64,000 bases of DNA from Amylostereum areolatum (GCA_012932865.1 SAXG01000001.1:124001-188000), one strand, 5' to 3'; shown: positions 1 through 12,958, counted from the stretch's first letter. Numbers and translations are program-made. Notes: a model not told the origin generated them from the letters alone.

Positions 1-1889
1 TCTCGTCCCTGTCGTTCTTCTCCCACCTTCGGATGTCCTTCTCGTCCCAGTCCTCCTCCGTGCCCGTCTCGGTGCCCAAGGTGCCCAGGGTGCCGGGCGT
101 CCCGGGAAGACTGGACAGACCGTTCCATCCGCGCTTCGGCAGGTCCTTCAGGACTTCAGACCACTTGGCTCGGTAGACCGCCCCGCCGCCGCCGCCAGGC
201 GTCAAGGTGTCAGCCGCCGACACCGAGCGGGAGTGCGCGTGGAAGGGAAAGTGGGACGCGTCCGAGGTGGCCGGGCTGGGCGCGCGCGCGAGCGAGGCCG
301 GCGTAGACGATGCCTCCTCCGGCGTGTGCTCGCGGCCGGGGAAGTGCGGCATGGTCAGGTTGAGGTGGGGCGAGGGCAGGGAGCTCAGATCGAGGTGCAG
401 TCCGCCGGGGGTCGCGCTCGGGGACAGGGTGTCCGAGTTGGCGCTGCGCGTGCGCGCGAGGCTGGGTTTTTTCCGTGGGAGGTCTTCGTCGAGCGAGTAT
501 CTGGGTGCCGCGGTCAGCCGTCGGGCGCGCGCGATAAGGGAGCTGAAAAGGGGGGGTGGGAAGGAAAGGACGTACCTGGACAAGTGGTATCCCGGCCTCT
601 TGATGTTGGGCACGATCGTGCTGTTCACGGGGGCCGCCGCCCCGCTGATGTTCGCGGTGCTCGCGATGAGCGGACCCCACACGCCCGCCGCGCTCCTCTC
701 CTTCGCCGGGCGCGCGTCCTTCCAGCCTGAGAAGGCCCGTCCGAGCGCGCTACTGAGCCCGCGCCCGGACTCGGGGGAGCCCGAAGGCGTGATGCCCCCG
801 CGGCGTTCGGAAGAGCGGCTCCGACCTCCGCGCCCGCGACGGCGGGGGGAGGGGTTGCGCGAGGACGCGGCCGATTGCGGGATCGTCGTCCTGGTGGTCG
901 TACAGGGCCAGCAAGGCGGAGAGGATGCCGCCGCCGGCGCCGAGGCCGGCGGGGAGCTGGGAGCGCGCGTGGGCGGCGGCGTGCTCGACGTCGCGGTCGC
1001 GGGGCCGGCTGCGGCTCATGTTGGGGGCGGATTTGGAGGCGGAGGGCGGGGACGGTTTGGAGCGGGCGTGGGGCGGGGTGGGCAGGCGGAGCTTGGGGAG
1101 GGAGGCCATGAGCCTGCTTTTGCGGGTGTGGGCGTGCACGATGGCCTTGGCCGCGCTGGTGTCCTCGTCCATCCCATCGGTTTCGTCCTCGCCTTCGGTG
1201 AGCTTGGGGACGGGGAGACCGGCGGTCTCGTTGGGGTCGACGAAGATCTCGCCTGGGAAGTCGTGTTCGCGGGGGAGTTCGGCGGGGAGGGAGAGACGAT
1301 TCGAGCGAAAGGTGGGGGGGGAGGAGGGCTCTGTGGGCGGGGTTTCGGGGTGAGGGTGGAAGTAGTCCTTCTCGCGCAGGGGAGGGGCCTGGGAGAGGGT
1401 GTTGGGGAAGTGGGGGAAGCTGGAGGGCGGGAAGGAGATGGTGGGGGGCTTGGAGAGATTGGCGGTAGGGGGGAGGTGCGGAGGGGAAGGGGGAGGGGGA
1501 AGCCGAGGTTGAGCGATGTTTTTCGAGGGCGTCTGCGAGCGTCTCGAAGGCGGCGGGCTAAAGCAAAGAACAAAGAACCCGAGTCAGGAACGGAGGGACA
1601 AGGGGAGATTGGAGTGGACGACACGGACATCGAGGCCGGCTTCGTCGAGCAGGTGGGGGACGTCGACGGAGTCGGTACGGGAGCCGCTGCGTTGACGGTC
1701 GCGGAAGCGTTGGCCCTCGTCGTCGTCGACGGCGGGGGCCCACTGGACGCGTCTTGGGGTGCGAGTGCCTGGGGTGCGGGCGGTACCACCGCGGGGCCTG
1801 TTGTCGTCTGTGGCGGAGGAAGCGGAGGCGGGGGGGAGGGAAGCGGGCGAGTGGCCCGCGGGGGAGCTGGAAACGTTGGCGGAGCTCAT
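1..1889 (-). CDS. ThrE/DUF1212 membrane protein, pheromone-regulated membrane protein 10-like (5' part only)
   Basis: The ATG is at 1889 and the gene runs off the left edge, so only the long cytosolic N-terminal half is visible; the expected multi-pass ThrE transporter region would lie outside. Exon 1 encodes a Ser/Pro-rich start, then RRVQWAP and HLLDEAGLDV. An intron ends in TTTGCTTTAG near 1560. The next exon continues FETLADALEKH, a run of Pro/Ser linkers, DEDTSAAKAIVHAHTRK, and GGGILSALLALYD. A later exon has STIVPNIKRPGYHLSRY and the last visible one is Ser/Thr-rich. The EAGLD, GGGILSALLALY and RPGYHLSRY blocks are what I associate with fungal Prm10-like proteins, which carry two ThrE domains and are proposed solute exporters. 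The substrate is unknown. Exon borders are approximate. Family assignment rests on remembered motifs only. Confidence 0.6.
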
Positions 1890-4136
1890 CTAGAGCGAGT
1901 GGCGGTGGTTGGAAGGGGGGAAAGGGGGGGAAGGGGGGAGGGGGAGGGGGAGAGGGATGATAGGTTGGGAGACGAGGAGAAGATAAGGGGAAGCCGTCCG
2001 AGCTCAATGAATTGGGGGGGAGGAGGGAAAGGACATAGCGAGGGGGAGAACCAGAGGAAAGGAGGGCCCGAGTCCCAACTCAACCTGCAAGAATTTTATC
2101 GACCGGGGTTCGACTCGATCGTGGCCTGAACTGGCTCGCTTGCCACCTTTCGAGCCGAGAATGCATGGCCGATAGATCTGCCTCCCCCGATCCATCTGCT
2201 TCCGCTCCCTCTCCCTCTCCCTCTCCCAACCCCCGGCCCTGCCGTCCGCAAATCCTATTCCTCCTATCATCCAACGCTCTCATTTCAATTCCCTCCCGCG
2301 CGTTGCGTTTCGAATCGAATTCGCCTCCTCGTTCTCGCGTGGTTGCCACCCATCCCATTTGCTAAGTATGGCGCTGGCCTCTGGCGGCAGGTGTGGCCTG
2401 CAGGCGGCGGCGGCGGCGGCCCTCCCGCCTCCTTCGTTCCCGCCCCTGTCTCGCGATCGCGCTCCATTCCCGTCCAAGTCAAGTCTCCACACCCTGCATC
2501 GACGTCATCCGCCCGCGGTCCTACGCAGCAGACGCTCCAAGTCGACGTTCCCCATCCGAACGAAGCAAACCGACCTGAGCGTACCGTACCGCGCGCGCGC
2601 CGAAGGACGCGAGTGAGCCCACGGCATTTCTGGTGCCACATGTTCCCGCGCCGCGCGTCCCTTCGAGCGAGTGCCATTCGAACGACGCCACGAGGGGAAG
2701 CCAGAAGGCAGGAAGAGTGGCGCGGACAAGAATAGAGCGCACACGCGCCGCTCGCACGCCTGCCGACGCGTCCCCGTTTCCCACCCTCCCGCTCTTAACC
2801 TTCCTCATCCCCATCCGACCTCATCTCCCCCGCCGACCGCATCCACCCATCCCCCCGTCCTCTTCCTGTCACGAACTCTCTCCACTCCCCTCCAGCCCGT
2901 CCTTCTCCTCCCCCCCGCTCTCGCACACCAGCACACCAGCACGCCGAAGAACCCCCTTCCCCCCCAATTGCAATCGTTCTCTCCCACTGCCAGGGCCTGC
3001 AGCTCCACCTTCTCTGACTCAGAGTCTCAGACAGAAAAGTCAACCGCGCGCGCCACGACGTCGTCCCCGATCGTCGTCGTCATGCGCGCACCGTGATCCA
3101 CTTCGAATCCTTGCTGCGAGCTGGCCCAGACCTCCGGACGCGCGCCATCCCTCACGCAACACAAAAGACCCCCGCCCCGGATGCAGTCCGCATGACGCGA
3201 GACGGGGAAGAGCCCGGTGCCGCACGCACGTCGACGGGACCATGCCGGCGCTGCAGCACAATCATAATGCGACGACGTCCTCGAGGCCACGCCATGCCCA
3301 GCCCTGCGCGTTGCCTGCCGCCGGAGCTCGAGCAGCTCGAGCCTGTTCCATTGCCAATTCTCCGATCGAGCCCGTACCGCGCCCACCGCCCCACCCTCGC
3401 GCTCTCCTGGACCTCCGTCCCTCGCACGCACGCACGCACGACCTGAAACTAACGCGACTCGTCAGAGTCCTTTTCCTCCCTGGTCGCAGGGAGTCGACGG
3501 CGCGGGGTGCGCTATGTACCGCACTCGCCCGTTGGGATGGGGGGGGGGGCGAGCCTGGGTCCTCTCTGTTCCGATCGACCTCCGACGGGGGTGGGAAGAC
3601 GAGAGTGTAGGAAACATAAAGTGGGACGGGCCGTCCGTGGACGGTGGGCGGTTGTACCAAGCCAGGCGGAGAATCGTGTTGGAGAGGGGAGTGGGGTGCA
3701 CGCGTCAGACCGTGCGCCCGTGGGGAACGAAATGCTGAACCAAAATGAACGATACCACGAAGAGGACGAAGGAGGGAGGGACGACGCCGATATCGGGGAC
3801 GACGTGACGGGGCGGGGAAAGCGATACGACGAGCGTGGTTCATTGTCCGTGGGGCATTACGTAATTGACGAGGCCGTTGCCAAACAAGTACAAGGAGGAT
3901 GGCGACGCGTCATCGGCATCACCCACTGCCAGTCGGCGAGTCAGACTCCTTGGCGGTCATGATGATATAATCGCAACACTTTCTCCGACTCGAGCAATGG
4001 CCCCATTTCTTGCACTGCACGCCCTACTACACTTCAATTCCAAGTTCAATTGGCACATTGTAGAACGCTGAGCGCGGAACCCGAACCCGAAGTGAAGCTG
4101 CGACCATACTGGTCGGTGCACCATTCTAACTGAAAT
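1890..4136. other. Intergenic region, no supportable gene
   Basis: This 2.2 kb stretch lies between the divergent start of the Prm10-like gene and the 3' end of the DUF6534 gene. It is rich in C/T tracts and short direct CG-rich repeats. Several open frames cross it, but they are Arg/Pro/Ser-rich with no domain, splice logic or conserved motif. It probably holds the promoter and 5' leader of the left gene. Confidence 0.5.
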
Positions 4137-6405
4137 TCAGAACGTCGGCGCAAGGGCACCCCCCGCCGTCCGCTCCGGCCCAAGCTCGTACCGCACGCTC
4201 TTCTCGATGTCGACGTTGATCTCGAGCTACAAGCAGGCCGATGTTCGGAGGCCAACGCGTTTCGTTCGCATCGCGACGGACGGCAGACATCAGAACGAAC
4301 GACCTTGCGCGGAACGTGTGCGCGGGGCTCACCTGGGTGGGACCGTCGTGTTGGAGCGCGTCGAGTGCGGAATGCGTCTGGAATAAGGGGGGGCAGTCAG
4401 CGTTTGGTAACGCGGGCGGGGGGAGGCCGATGCGTGCGCTGACCCCGTTGCCAGTGGATGGGTTTAACTCCGTGCAGGTGATGCATCAGGACGATGGGCG
4501 GGGCGTCGGGAGCCCGTCCGCCCGTCCGCAAGCGGAGGGAATGGCGCGTGTTGAGTCTGTCGAAGCGCGCGCGAGGAGTCCTGGTCAGCGTCGGCCGTAT
4601 CTTTACACACCAGTTGCCCCTGAGGCAATCTGTAGTACGTGTACGTACGTTATGAGCAGGGAGCTCGCGTAAACTAGGGAGAGTTGGACACATCAGAGCA
4701 CCGCCGGAAGACGCCGGTGGGTAGATGCGCAACGCACGTTTGGTTATCGAGAAATGCAGGCCGAAGAAGACGAGGTTGTCGCTCATCCCGCGCCACTGTG
4801 GTACCGGCGCACCCCATCAGCCCCCGAAATGCACCGAAGATAATCGATCGTACGCAGGCCAGAGTGGCGATGGTGGCCACGCTGCAGAGGCAGTGTAAAC
4901 AACCAGAACCCGACGCGTGTCCCGAGACGACGAACCAGGTGATGGAGCCCGTCTGGAACGAGTAGATGGTGATCAGGTCGATCACACGGTCCATTCTGGG
5001 GAACATCGAACTCGTGAGTTATGAAACAGCGGCGGGCAGAGGCTAAGTAGCACGTACGTCCCGAATCCCGTGCGGCTGTGCTGCAGATAGAAGAACATGC
5101 CGAACGCGATGAATATGTCGAGGGACAGCGAGAGCGAGAGCCCGAGAGTGAGCGTCCACTGTCAAATTTCGGCGCGTTCAGCGAAGTGTCACTGTGAGTC
5201 TTGAGACATGGCGATTGGGCGTACGCTTTCGTGTTCCACGAATTTGCTCCAGCTCCCGAACGTGATCCTGCCCCATATTCATCAGTCGTATCGGAGGGGG
5301 GGGGGATCCGATAGCGGCACTGGTACGCACATTTTGACTGTTGTCACTAAGAGAGCATATTTGTGGACGGCATATAGAGACGCGGTCGGCTCACTCACCC
5401 ATAGCGGAACCTGCGGGATTGTGGCTTCAGCACGCAGAATCACGATACCGGCGGGGGGTTCAGCAGACACAGACCTAGGCGTCCAAAGGCGAGTAAAATC
5501 TAAAGCTGAGGATTATGCTACTCTCCTTCGTGGACAATGACATCGAGCACCCACGAGCGGGATCACCACGAGCCAATTTCGGCGGCTGACTGGGTGGGTG
5601 AAGGTAAAATCAGCCACACATTGTCAGTACGGCTACGAGGACGATCGACCTACGCAAGTATATCCGGTGACAGAAGAACCTGGAGATACGATCAATAAAA
5701 TTGCGAGAGCATGGTGTGTTCCGGACACTTACAGATGCACGACGAAGGTCATCGTTGCCTGGAGAACACGCGTACGAATGAGAAGGTCACGGACGAGGGT
5801 AAGAACTCCGCTGTACCGTGAACGCGATCGTCAACTACCGTTGGGTGAGTTACACACCGCAAGGACAATGCCATGTCAAAGACCACGCACGGATATTTCC
5901 CTGGGTATAGCAGGAGAAAACGTCAGGTTCCAGAAAGCGCGTATGCCAAAATCGCGACGCGCACGTTACGACTTCATCTTTGACAGCCGGATTTCCGAAT
6001 TCGAGCACGAGGTATCTCCATACCGCCGCGCAGATAAGGCCGGTGTGTACCGCGTCCAACGCCCTGATTGAAGTTAGCCTCGTGGCAACTTCTCCATTAA
6101 AAAAACAGTGCCACCACACGAGGACGACCTTTCAACGAGCGGCGGTGCGATGATCGTCAAGATGAATGGAACATGGAAGCGTGGCAGGACACGCACCAGC
6201 AATTTTGTCGGGAGGGGGTCTTTTCGATACGTGCGATAATAATGAAAGACCTGCGCGACCACGATCCCGGACAAGCTGCAGCCGATTCGTCACGACATAA
6301 GGGTACCCATGAAAAAAGGCCGAGTGCATGCACGCACGCTACGGACACGAAACCGCCGAGAAGCACCGCGCCGAGAGTCGCCTTGATGTCTACCACAGCG
6401 GGCAT
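4137..6405 (-). CDS. DUF6534-type multi-pass membrane protein, highly intron-split
   Basis: Exon 1 (6405-6338) encodes MPAVVDIKATLGAVLLGGF. It splices at GC|GTGCGTGC to 6275-6197 (LSGIVVAQVFHYYRTYRKDP..TKLL), then through a CTAAC-containing intron to VLVWALDAVHTGLICAAVW and RYLVLEFGNPAV. Further small exons give TMTFVVHL, FGSWSKFVEHE, a membrane stretch with LDIFIAFGMFFYLQHSRTGF, RMDRVIDLITIYSFQTGSITW, NLVFFGLHFSI, MLNTRHSLR and a last exon ending EKSVRYELGP..APTF with stop at 4137-4139. The order (ATLGALFIG-like start, YxxYxxDP, D.AHT, FGNP, YYL..SRTGF, D.LI.Y..NTG, NxLLAxLNxR) matches the Agaricomycete DUF6533/DUF6534 seven-helix family, whose function is unknown. At least nine exons in 2.3 kb; the middle exon borders are uncertain and some of the middle exons (5200-5900) are poorly conserved. 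Confidence 0.7.
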
Positions 6406-7088
6406 CCTTTGATTGAACTCGAGTTTGGGGAGATCGCAGAGCCAGAGAGTGAAAAAGCCGTGGCCGCTAGTACAGCTATTGAATACTTATAGGACGCAAG
6501 GTCGACGTCGTGGCACGGGAAACTGGGGCGCGAGATCAAGAAACGCGGTTCCACGACTGTCATGGGGTGCATCGCCTCCATGCATGGAATGGCGGAACGG
6601 GGATGCTTCATCGGTCCTTCGATGGCGGGGTGTCCACCTCTGCGCCGCTGGTGGCGTGGTAAACCAAGCAAGATATGCACACGTTTCATCTCTCGTATTG
6701 ACTCTGAAACACCGGGGGTCGCGGCGGCGTGATTTCCATTGCGCCTGTGGGCTCTCAATGTCAACCAGGTATATGAACACGGACGAGATTATTGGCACTC
6801 GGAGCTCGAACAACATGGGGGCAGTGGGAATTGATCAGCGGTGATTTGGAACAGTGCTGGAGGATGGTATCCGCTTACAAGGGTGTATGCGTTGGTAGAG
6901 GCCATCATTAGTAGAAGACGGTCAGTACTTCCAAGTAAGTAGGTTCAAATGACTGCCCACTCCGGGAAAGTTTCATTCTCCTTGAAGGTTCCCATCACGT
7001 GATGCCGCGCCACTGTGCCACAAGCGCGCGACGCCTGCGTCGACGCCCTTCGCAAGTTCGCATTTCCACTCCCACCGCGTATGAGTGC
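6406..7088. other. Shared upstream region between DUF6534 gene and PMS1
   Basis: The two neighbouring genes start divergently, so this 680-nt stretch must contain both promoters. Open frames seen here have no recognisable domain. A CACGTG E-box-like hexamer occurs near 6996, upstream of the PMS1 start. Confidence 0.4.
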
Positions 7089-10000
7089 ATGTCCCCATCT
7101 TCCTTACCCGATGTCCACTCCATCCGTGCCATCGACGGGACCTCCGTCCACCGCATAACATCCGGCCAAGTCGCCGTTGACCTCCAGACCGTCGTAAAAG
7201 AACTCGTCGAAAACGCACTCGACGCGAGGGCCACCAACATCGGTGAGTTCTGCCCTCTCCTCCCCCTTTCATCACTTCTCTGCGACTGACGAGTGCGAAG
7301 AGGTCAGGCTGAAAGAGTTCGGAATTGCCTCCATCGAAGTCGTGGACAACGGCGTCGGCATCGCGCCGGAGGACTACCCTAGCGTCGGTCAGCCCGTCCG
7401 TTCTCACACATCTCCGTGCGCTGACGACGTTCTGATCCTCGCGCATGCAGCTCTGAAACACCACACGTCCAAGCTATCTACCTTCGAAGACCTCACCACC
7501 GTCTCCACGTTCGGCTTCCGTGGCGAGGCGCTGTCCTCGCTCTGCGCGCTCTGCGAAAAGGTCGGCATCGTCACGGCCACGGCCGCGCAGGGATCCTTGG
7601 GCACCGTGCTGGAGTTCGGGAAGGATGGGCAGCTCACAAGCTGCGACAGGAAAACTGCAAGACAGGTATGTACTCTCACCAAATACTCCGTCTACCCTCC
7701 CCTCTGCTTCCAACAACCCACTTGCGTCCTTTCTCGTCGTCGTATCTGACAACGTCAAGGGAGCTTTGCTGATTTGCTGTTTGTAGCGCGGCACGACCGT
7801 GACGTTGACCGGCTTGTTCGCGCCCCTGCCCGTGCGACGGAAGGAGCTCGAGCGCAACGCGAAGCGCGAGTTTGGGAAGATGCTCCAGCTGATGCACGCG
7901 TACGCGCTCGTCCCCTGCACCAAGGAAAATGAAGGCGTGCGTCTGAGCGTGTCGAACCAGGCTTCAAACGGGTACGTCATCGTCATCCTGATCCACACCC
8001 CCTCCCCTTCTCGTCTTTCCACGACAAAGCGACACACCGCTACTAATCGCCTCGTCTACCACCCCTTTTCGCATCTGCCCTCCCGCGCGCTCTCTCTCAT
8101 CGCTGATCCTCCAGGAGGAAGGCCGTCCAACTCAAGAATGAACGCTCCACCTCCCTCCGCGCGGCCGTCTCCTCCCTCTGGGGCCCCAAGACCCTCGACA
8201 CCCTCGCCGAGCTGGACCTCCAATTCGACGTGGAGACCGAGCGCACGGTGCTCCGCCGGCGCGGGCTCGATATCTCCAAGTACGTTCTCCCCCCTCCCCG
8301 TGCTTCTCTGGGCCCACGACCTGAACGCGGACCGCAGCGCGCCGAAAAACACCGTGCGCGTGCACGGGCTCGTCTCCAAGTTCTCGCCGGGGTGTGGGCG
8401 CGCGGGCGCGGATCGGCAGTTTTTCTACGTGAACGGGCGGCCGTGCAACCCCGCGAAGGTGACCGCGTCCGTCTTCGCAGGGCCATCGGTGTTGACGTTT
8501 GCGCGCGCCAGGTCCAGAAGGCGGTCAACGAGGTATACAAGACGTTCAACGCGGCGCAAACCCCGCTGGTCGTGGCCGATTTCGTGTTACCGCGCGGTAC
8601 GTTGGCTGCTCGCCGGGGTTGTGCGAGGGAAACTGATGTTGGACATTGGTAAGATTCGTGCGATATCAACGCCAGCCCGGACAAGCGGACGATTCTGCTG
8701 CACAGCGAAGCGAACCTCGTCGAGGCGCTCAAGGTATGCCCTCCGGAGTTCTCGTTCGCGATGACCCTGCTGACGACGTTAGGCCGCCCTCGTGGACGCG
8801 TTCTCCGCATCCAGGTCCACCTTCACGATGAACGGCACCCAGGGTCAGGCTACGCCCCCTCAAACGGTACACAGATCGAAACAGGCAGGGCAGGCGCCCG
8901 CTCTCAAACAGGCGGATGCAGAAATCGACGTGGATGTGGACGAAGAAGAGGCTGCTGTCACTGTGCCGGGAGAAGAAGGGGAGGAGGAGGAGGAGGAGGA
9001 GGACGGTTTAGCCCCTCGGGCCAAAAGGGACGCAAACACCAAGCCTCTTTCTCGTACCCCTATACAGAGACCACGAGCATGTGTTCCTCCTCCTCAAGTC
9101 CCCCGTTCGTCGACGCCGCCTGCTTCGCCACGCCCACTCGAACACGACGCCGATGCAGAGAACGCCGATGAAGAACCAAAACCTTCCCAGGGGAAGGCCG
9201 GACGTTCTGCGGGGCGCGTCGAGCGCATCATCGCCGCGGCTCCCAACAGCGTCCGCAAAGGATCGCGGGGCGACGCCTCCCTCTCCACGTCCACGTCCTC
9301 CCGGGCCTCCGTCTCCATCACAAATCACACCGCACGCGCCGTCCCCGTCTCGGGCGGGAAGCCCCGAGAGAGGGAGGTGCAGATGGTGCTGGACACCTCG
9401 GGCGCGTCGTGGAACCTGCGCCCAGGGAGCGGGGAGCCGCCGCGGAAGAAGGCGAGGGTGGAGGGCGGGGGGAGCACGAGGGCGGATATGCGGGAGAAGT
9501 TGAAAGGGTTTGCGAGGGTCGGCAGCCGGGTCGAACGGGAGGCGGGCGACGAGGAGACTCGTGACGAAGAGGACGCGGAAGATGGGAAAGGGCAAGGCGA
9601 AGACGAAGACGAAGACGACGAGATGGTGGAGGAGATCAACGAAGAGGAACACACGGTGGCCGAGGAGGTGGTGCCGATGGAGGTGGACGCGGACGAAGGC
9701 TCGGTGGCGATCGAGGCCTCCACGGCATTCACGACCACTTGGACCACGGAAACGGACGAGCTCAAGGACGACGTGTCGAGTCCTTCCCCTCCACAGCCCT
9801 CGCGGACACGTCCAAAGGACATGGGACCCCGGCCCCAAGGGCCTCTCCCCCCAGCCTCCTCCGACAACGACGACGTCGTCCCCCCAGCCAAAGCGATCCC
9901 CGAACCACCCGCCCACGACGCCGCGATCATCGACCTCACCGATCCCCTCCCCCCCGACGCGGACCCCTCCTCGAGCGTGGTGCCCAAGAGCTCACGCGCC

Positions 10001-11214
10001 TACAGCGCGAGCACGCGCGCGGACCGGGAGGACGAATTCGTGCGCACGGTCGACGACGCGGTCGACGGCGCGCGCCTCGCGATCGATCTCGCGCGCATCG
10101 CGCGCATATGGGGTAGGGCGCCGCACGGCCTGCGGGGCGCACGCAAGGGCGCAGCCCCGCGGCGCGCGGACGCGGTGGCGGCGGAGGCGGCGGCGGCGGC
10201 GGCAGGTGTGGGCAACGCGGACAACGAGCGCGCGGCGGCGGCGCTCGCGCGGGTGCTCTGCAAGGAGGACTTTCTGGGCATGGACGTCGTCGGGCAGTTC
10301 AACATGGGGTTCATCATCGCCCGGCGGCGGACGGCGGGCGGTGCGGACGGCGGCGGCGGGGGCGGGGGCGGGACGGACGACCTGTTCATCGTGGACCAGC
10401 ACGCGGCGGACGAAAAGTACAACTTCGAGGCGCTGCAGCGCGAGACGCGGATCGCGTCGCAGAACCTGTTCAGGTCGGTGGCGTGTGCTCTCCGGTGGTC
10501 GGCCCTTCGGAGTTTGTTGGCTGATTTTTGACGGCGCAGACCGCGGGAGCTGGAGCTCCCCGCCGCGGACGAGCTCGTGGCGATCGAGAACGCGGAGGTG
10601 CTGCGGCAGAACGGGTTCGAGATCGTCGTGGACGAGGACGGGGACGGGGGCGGGGACGGGGACGGGGACGGAGACCGGCCGTCGGAGACCGTCGGGCGGC
10701 GGGTGAAGCTCGTCGCGCAGCCCGTGAGCAAGAACGTCGTGTTCGACCTGCGAGGTGCGCTCCGTTTCGCGTGGATTTGCAGGCGAGGGTGCTGACGGGG
10801 CGCGCAGACCTGGAGGAGCTCCTGCACCTGATGCGCGATCGCCCGACGGGGACGATGGTCCGCTGCTCGAAGGCGCGCGCGATGTTCGCGTCGCGGGCGT
10901 GCCGGAAGAGCATCATGGTCGGGCAGGCGCTGACCGCGAAGCAGATGAGCGTCGTACGTGCCGCGTCCGCTTCCCTCCCCCCCCTTCCCTTCCCTTTCCC
11001 TTTCCCTTTTTTGCTCGCGTCTCGGCGGGGGGGATCTGTACTCACGCGCGGGGACGGTTGAATGTAGGTGGTCCGGCACATGGCGACGATGGACCAGCCG
11101 TGGAATTGCCCGCATGGGCGGCCGACGATGCGGCATTTGGCGGACGTGCGGGCGGTGCGGGCGAGGGAGGGCCGGGGCGCGGGGGTGGAGTGGTCGCGGT
11201 TCGCGCTGGGCTAG
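7089..11214 (+). CDS. PMS1: DNA mismatch repair endonuclease PMS1 (MutL homologue, PMS2-type)
   Basis: This is the MutL-alpha subunit that, paired with MLH1, nicks the error-containing strand in nuclear mismatch repair. The chosen ATG (7089) precedes [21 protein letters not shown]. The GHKL ATPase motifs follow: [10 protein letters not shown] (Mg/ATP-binding Glu and Asn), DNGVGI, and [11 protein letters not shown]. Early exon ends are clear at 7242/7301 and 7387. Later exons give [25 protein letters not shown] and [16 protein letters not shown] very long acidic low-complexity linker (about 8800-10250) leads to the C-terminal domain with [17 protein letters not shown], the endonuclease motif [12 protein letters not shown] (DQHAx2Ex4E), [12 protein letters not shown] and [14 protein letters not shown], the last two supplying zinc ligands. 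The stop is TAG at 11212-11214. Endonuclease residues are intact, so the protein should be active. At least ten exons; the low-complexity Gly/Asp inserts in the C-domain are unusual. Confidence 0.93.
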
Positions 11215-11411
11215 GCGATGGGGGGCGATGGGGTGGGAGGCGTATTGAATTACGGCGCCTCGGGCTGCCCACCACCGACTTGGCCTCGGGTCAAAAAAGG
11301 AGGATAGATGCGCATGCGCTCGGTATACAGGACTGTACATGTTTCGTTTCGTGATAGACAGCGCGCGGTCTCTGCGGCACCGGAAATGATTGATGAACCC
11401 TCTGGTGGCAC

Positions 11412-11927
11412 TCATCGTTCGCCGACCGTGCGGGCGGAGTGCCCGCACGATCTCTGGATCTTCGCGTACATCTCTTTCAGCAACTCCAAGTCCGCCGCGG
11501 TTTCGACCAAGGCTTTTTGTGCGAAGCATGCGAGAATTGAGGATGCGTGTGGGTGTCTGTTTCGAGAAGAAGGGGGGGGGAGGGGACCGTACCTTTTTGT
11601 ATAGCGGAGCACCGCGCCTCGAGCGTGCCCCTGCGGCCGGCCGTGGTGGCGGGTCCGACGGGGGCATGGCGGGCGGGCGTCCGTTTCGCTTTCGGTGGTG
11701 CGGATTTCGGGAAAGGGCGGCGGGAGGAAGGCAGGGTTATGCCGAGACCTGAACGTCCGTAGAGCGCGCGCGGGTGGTCAGTACAAGGGCGATCGCACGC
11801 GCGCGGGGGGCGGACGGGGGAAACTGAACGCGCCTCCGCACGACGCGAGCCGGTCCTCCATGCGCTTCTGCGCCGCGAGCGTCCTCGTCCTGCGGGACGC
11901 GGTCGAGCGCGTGCGCGGTTCGGCCAT
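11412..11927 (-). CDS. Small basic/coiled-coil protein of unknown function
   Basis: I do not recognise this protein. The best model starts at ATG 11927 (MAEPRTRSTASRRTRTLAAQ), splices from a GTTTCC donor to an exon opening after GTTCAG (LPSSRRPFPKSAPPKAKR, then an Arg/Gly/Thr stretch ending EARCSAIQK), and after a second intron (GTACGG...AAAAAG) ends with ALVETAADLELLKEMYAKIQ and a stop at 11412. That gives roughly 120 residues: a very basic N-terminal two thirds and a short amphipathic helix at the end. The first donor is not a strong consensus. The helix and the frame-compatible splicing are the only support, so this could be a chance assembly of open frames. It is convergent with PMS1. Confidence 0.35.
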
Positions 11928-12958
11928 GGTTCACTTGGTGTGCGTTTGTGTGTGCGTGCTGGGATGAGACGGCCGGTGATTCGCGGGGGGTGGGTGGGTG
12001 GGTGTAGGGAGGGGTCGGAACTGGACAGGGGACTGGGGAGTGGGGACCGGGGCGACGTGCTTGGTGCGGCTGAGGACGCGTCTCCCGGAGGCTCGTGTTA
12101 TTCTTGCAGAGAGGACAGGCGTCGATCGACCGAGCGTGAACGCGCGTTTTTTTCGGCGGGTGCTTTCGAGACGATCGAGCGGTACTTACCTCGACTATCG
12201 CGCGTGCCACTGCCGGTGGTGGCGGTAAGTACTTGCTCTTGAACGGGACGTCGCGGGAGGGAGGAGCCTGACATGGGCTTCCGTGAGCGAGTTGAATCTC
12301 TGAAAGAAATAAGCTGCGTTTTTGACGGTGTACGTAATTCGATAAGTACTCGGGGAGGACACGAGAAAGGGGCACGAATCGGAGAGGAGACTGAGAGCGC
12401 GTGATCACGTGCTGGGAAAGGATTACCAAACTGCGCCGACGGTCATCGTGATTACATACTCATATTCGTCCACGGGCCAACGAACAAAACGCAAGTCGTC
12501 CGCTCGTTGCTCAACGATTTCGATCATGCCGCACGCTGTCTCCTCCTCCTCGGTCCACGACGTTCACCACGCGTGCTCGTGCGGAGGTCAGGCCCTAGCT
12601 AGCCAGTAATGCCTATTTACCGATATAGACGCGATCGTGTTTGCGCGTGTCCGCCTCCATTCAATTTCAGTGCCGTGGTCCATCCTTAAGTACGTTCCTT
12701 CCCGCTCGTTCAACGTCCACCTCGCACCTGCTCATCCCCCTTCGTCGACCGCAGCTTAATATCAACACCAGCCTCGCCCCCGCCGCGCTGATTTACCGCG
12801 AACACGCCCCCGCACACACACCTCGTGCCGGCCTCGTGGCGACCTCCGCAACTTTCAGCACCTTCCCACGGCTCACCCGCCCAATTTTAAGCAACGCACT
12901 TCCCCCCCGAATCCCCCGTCCCCGTCATCGCAACCCCCCCCCCTTCCTCCACGGCGCA
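11928..12958. other. Intergenic region upstream of the AA9 gene
   Basis: This holds the divergent promoters of the small unknown gene and the AA9 LPMO gene. The 300 nt just before the LPMO start are C/T-rich. I see no clear TATA box, no RNA gene and no coding exon. Confidence 0.4.

Noticed and set aside
2100..2125. tRNA B-box-like sequence GGGGTTCGACTCG
   Set aside because: The flanking bases do not form a T-stem and no A box or acceptor pairing is found on either strand.
207..2129. 640-residue plus-strand open frame
   Set aside because: It is antisense to the Prm10-like exons, Gly/Arg-rich with no domain, and results from the high GC content.
2633..3610. 325-residue plus-strand open frame
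   Set aside because: Composition is Pro/Arg/Ser/His without any motif, and the codon pattern resembles translated C-rich noncoding DNA.
3690..3880. Minus-strand hydrophobic stretch (VVPPSFVLFVVSFILVQHF)
   Set aside because: No in-frame start, neighbouring exon or family could be found, so it is probably chance.
10000..11667. 555-residue minus-strand open frame
   Set aside because: Antisense to the PMS1 C-terminal domain, whose motifs are unambiguous on the plus strand.
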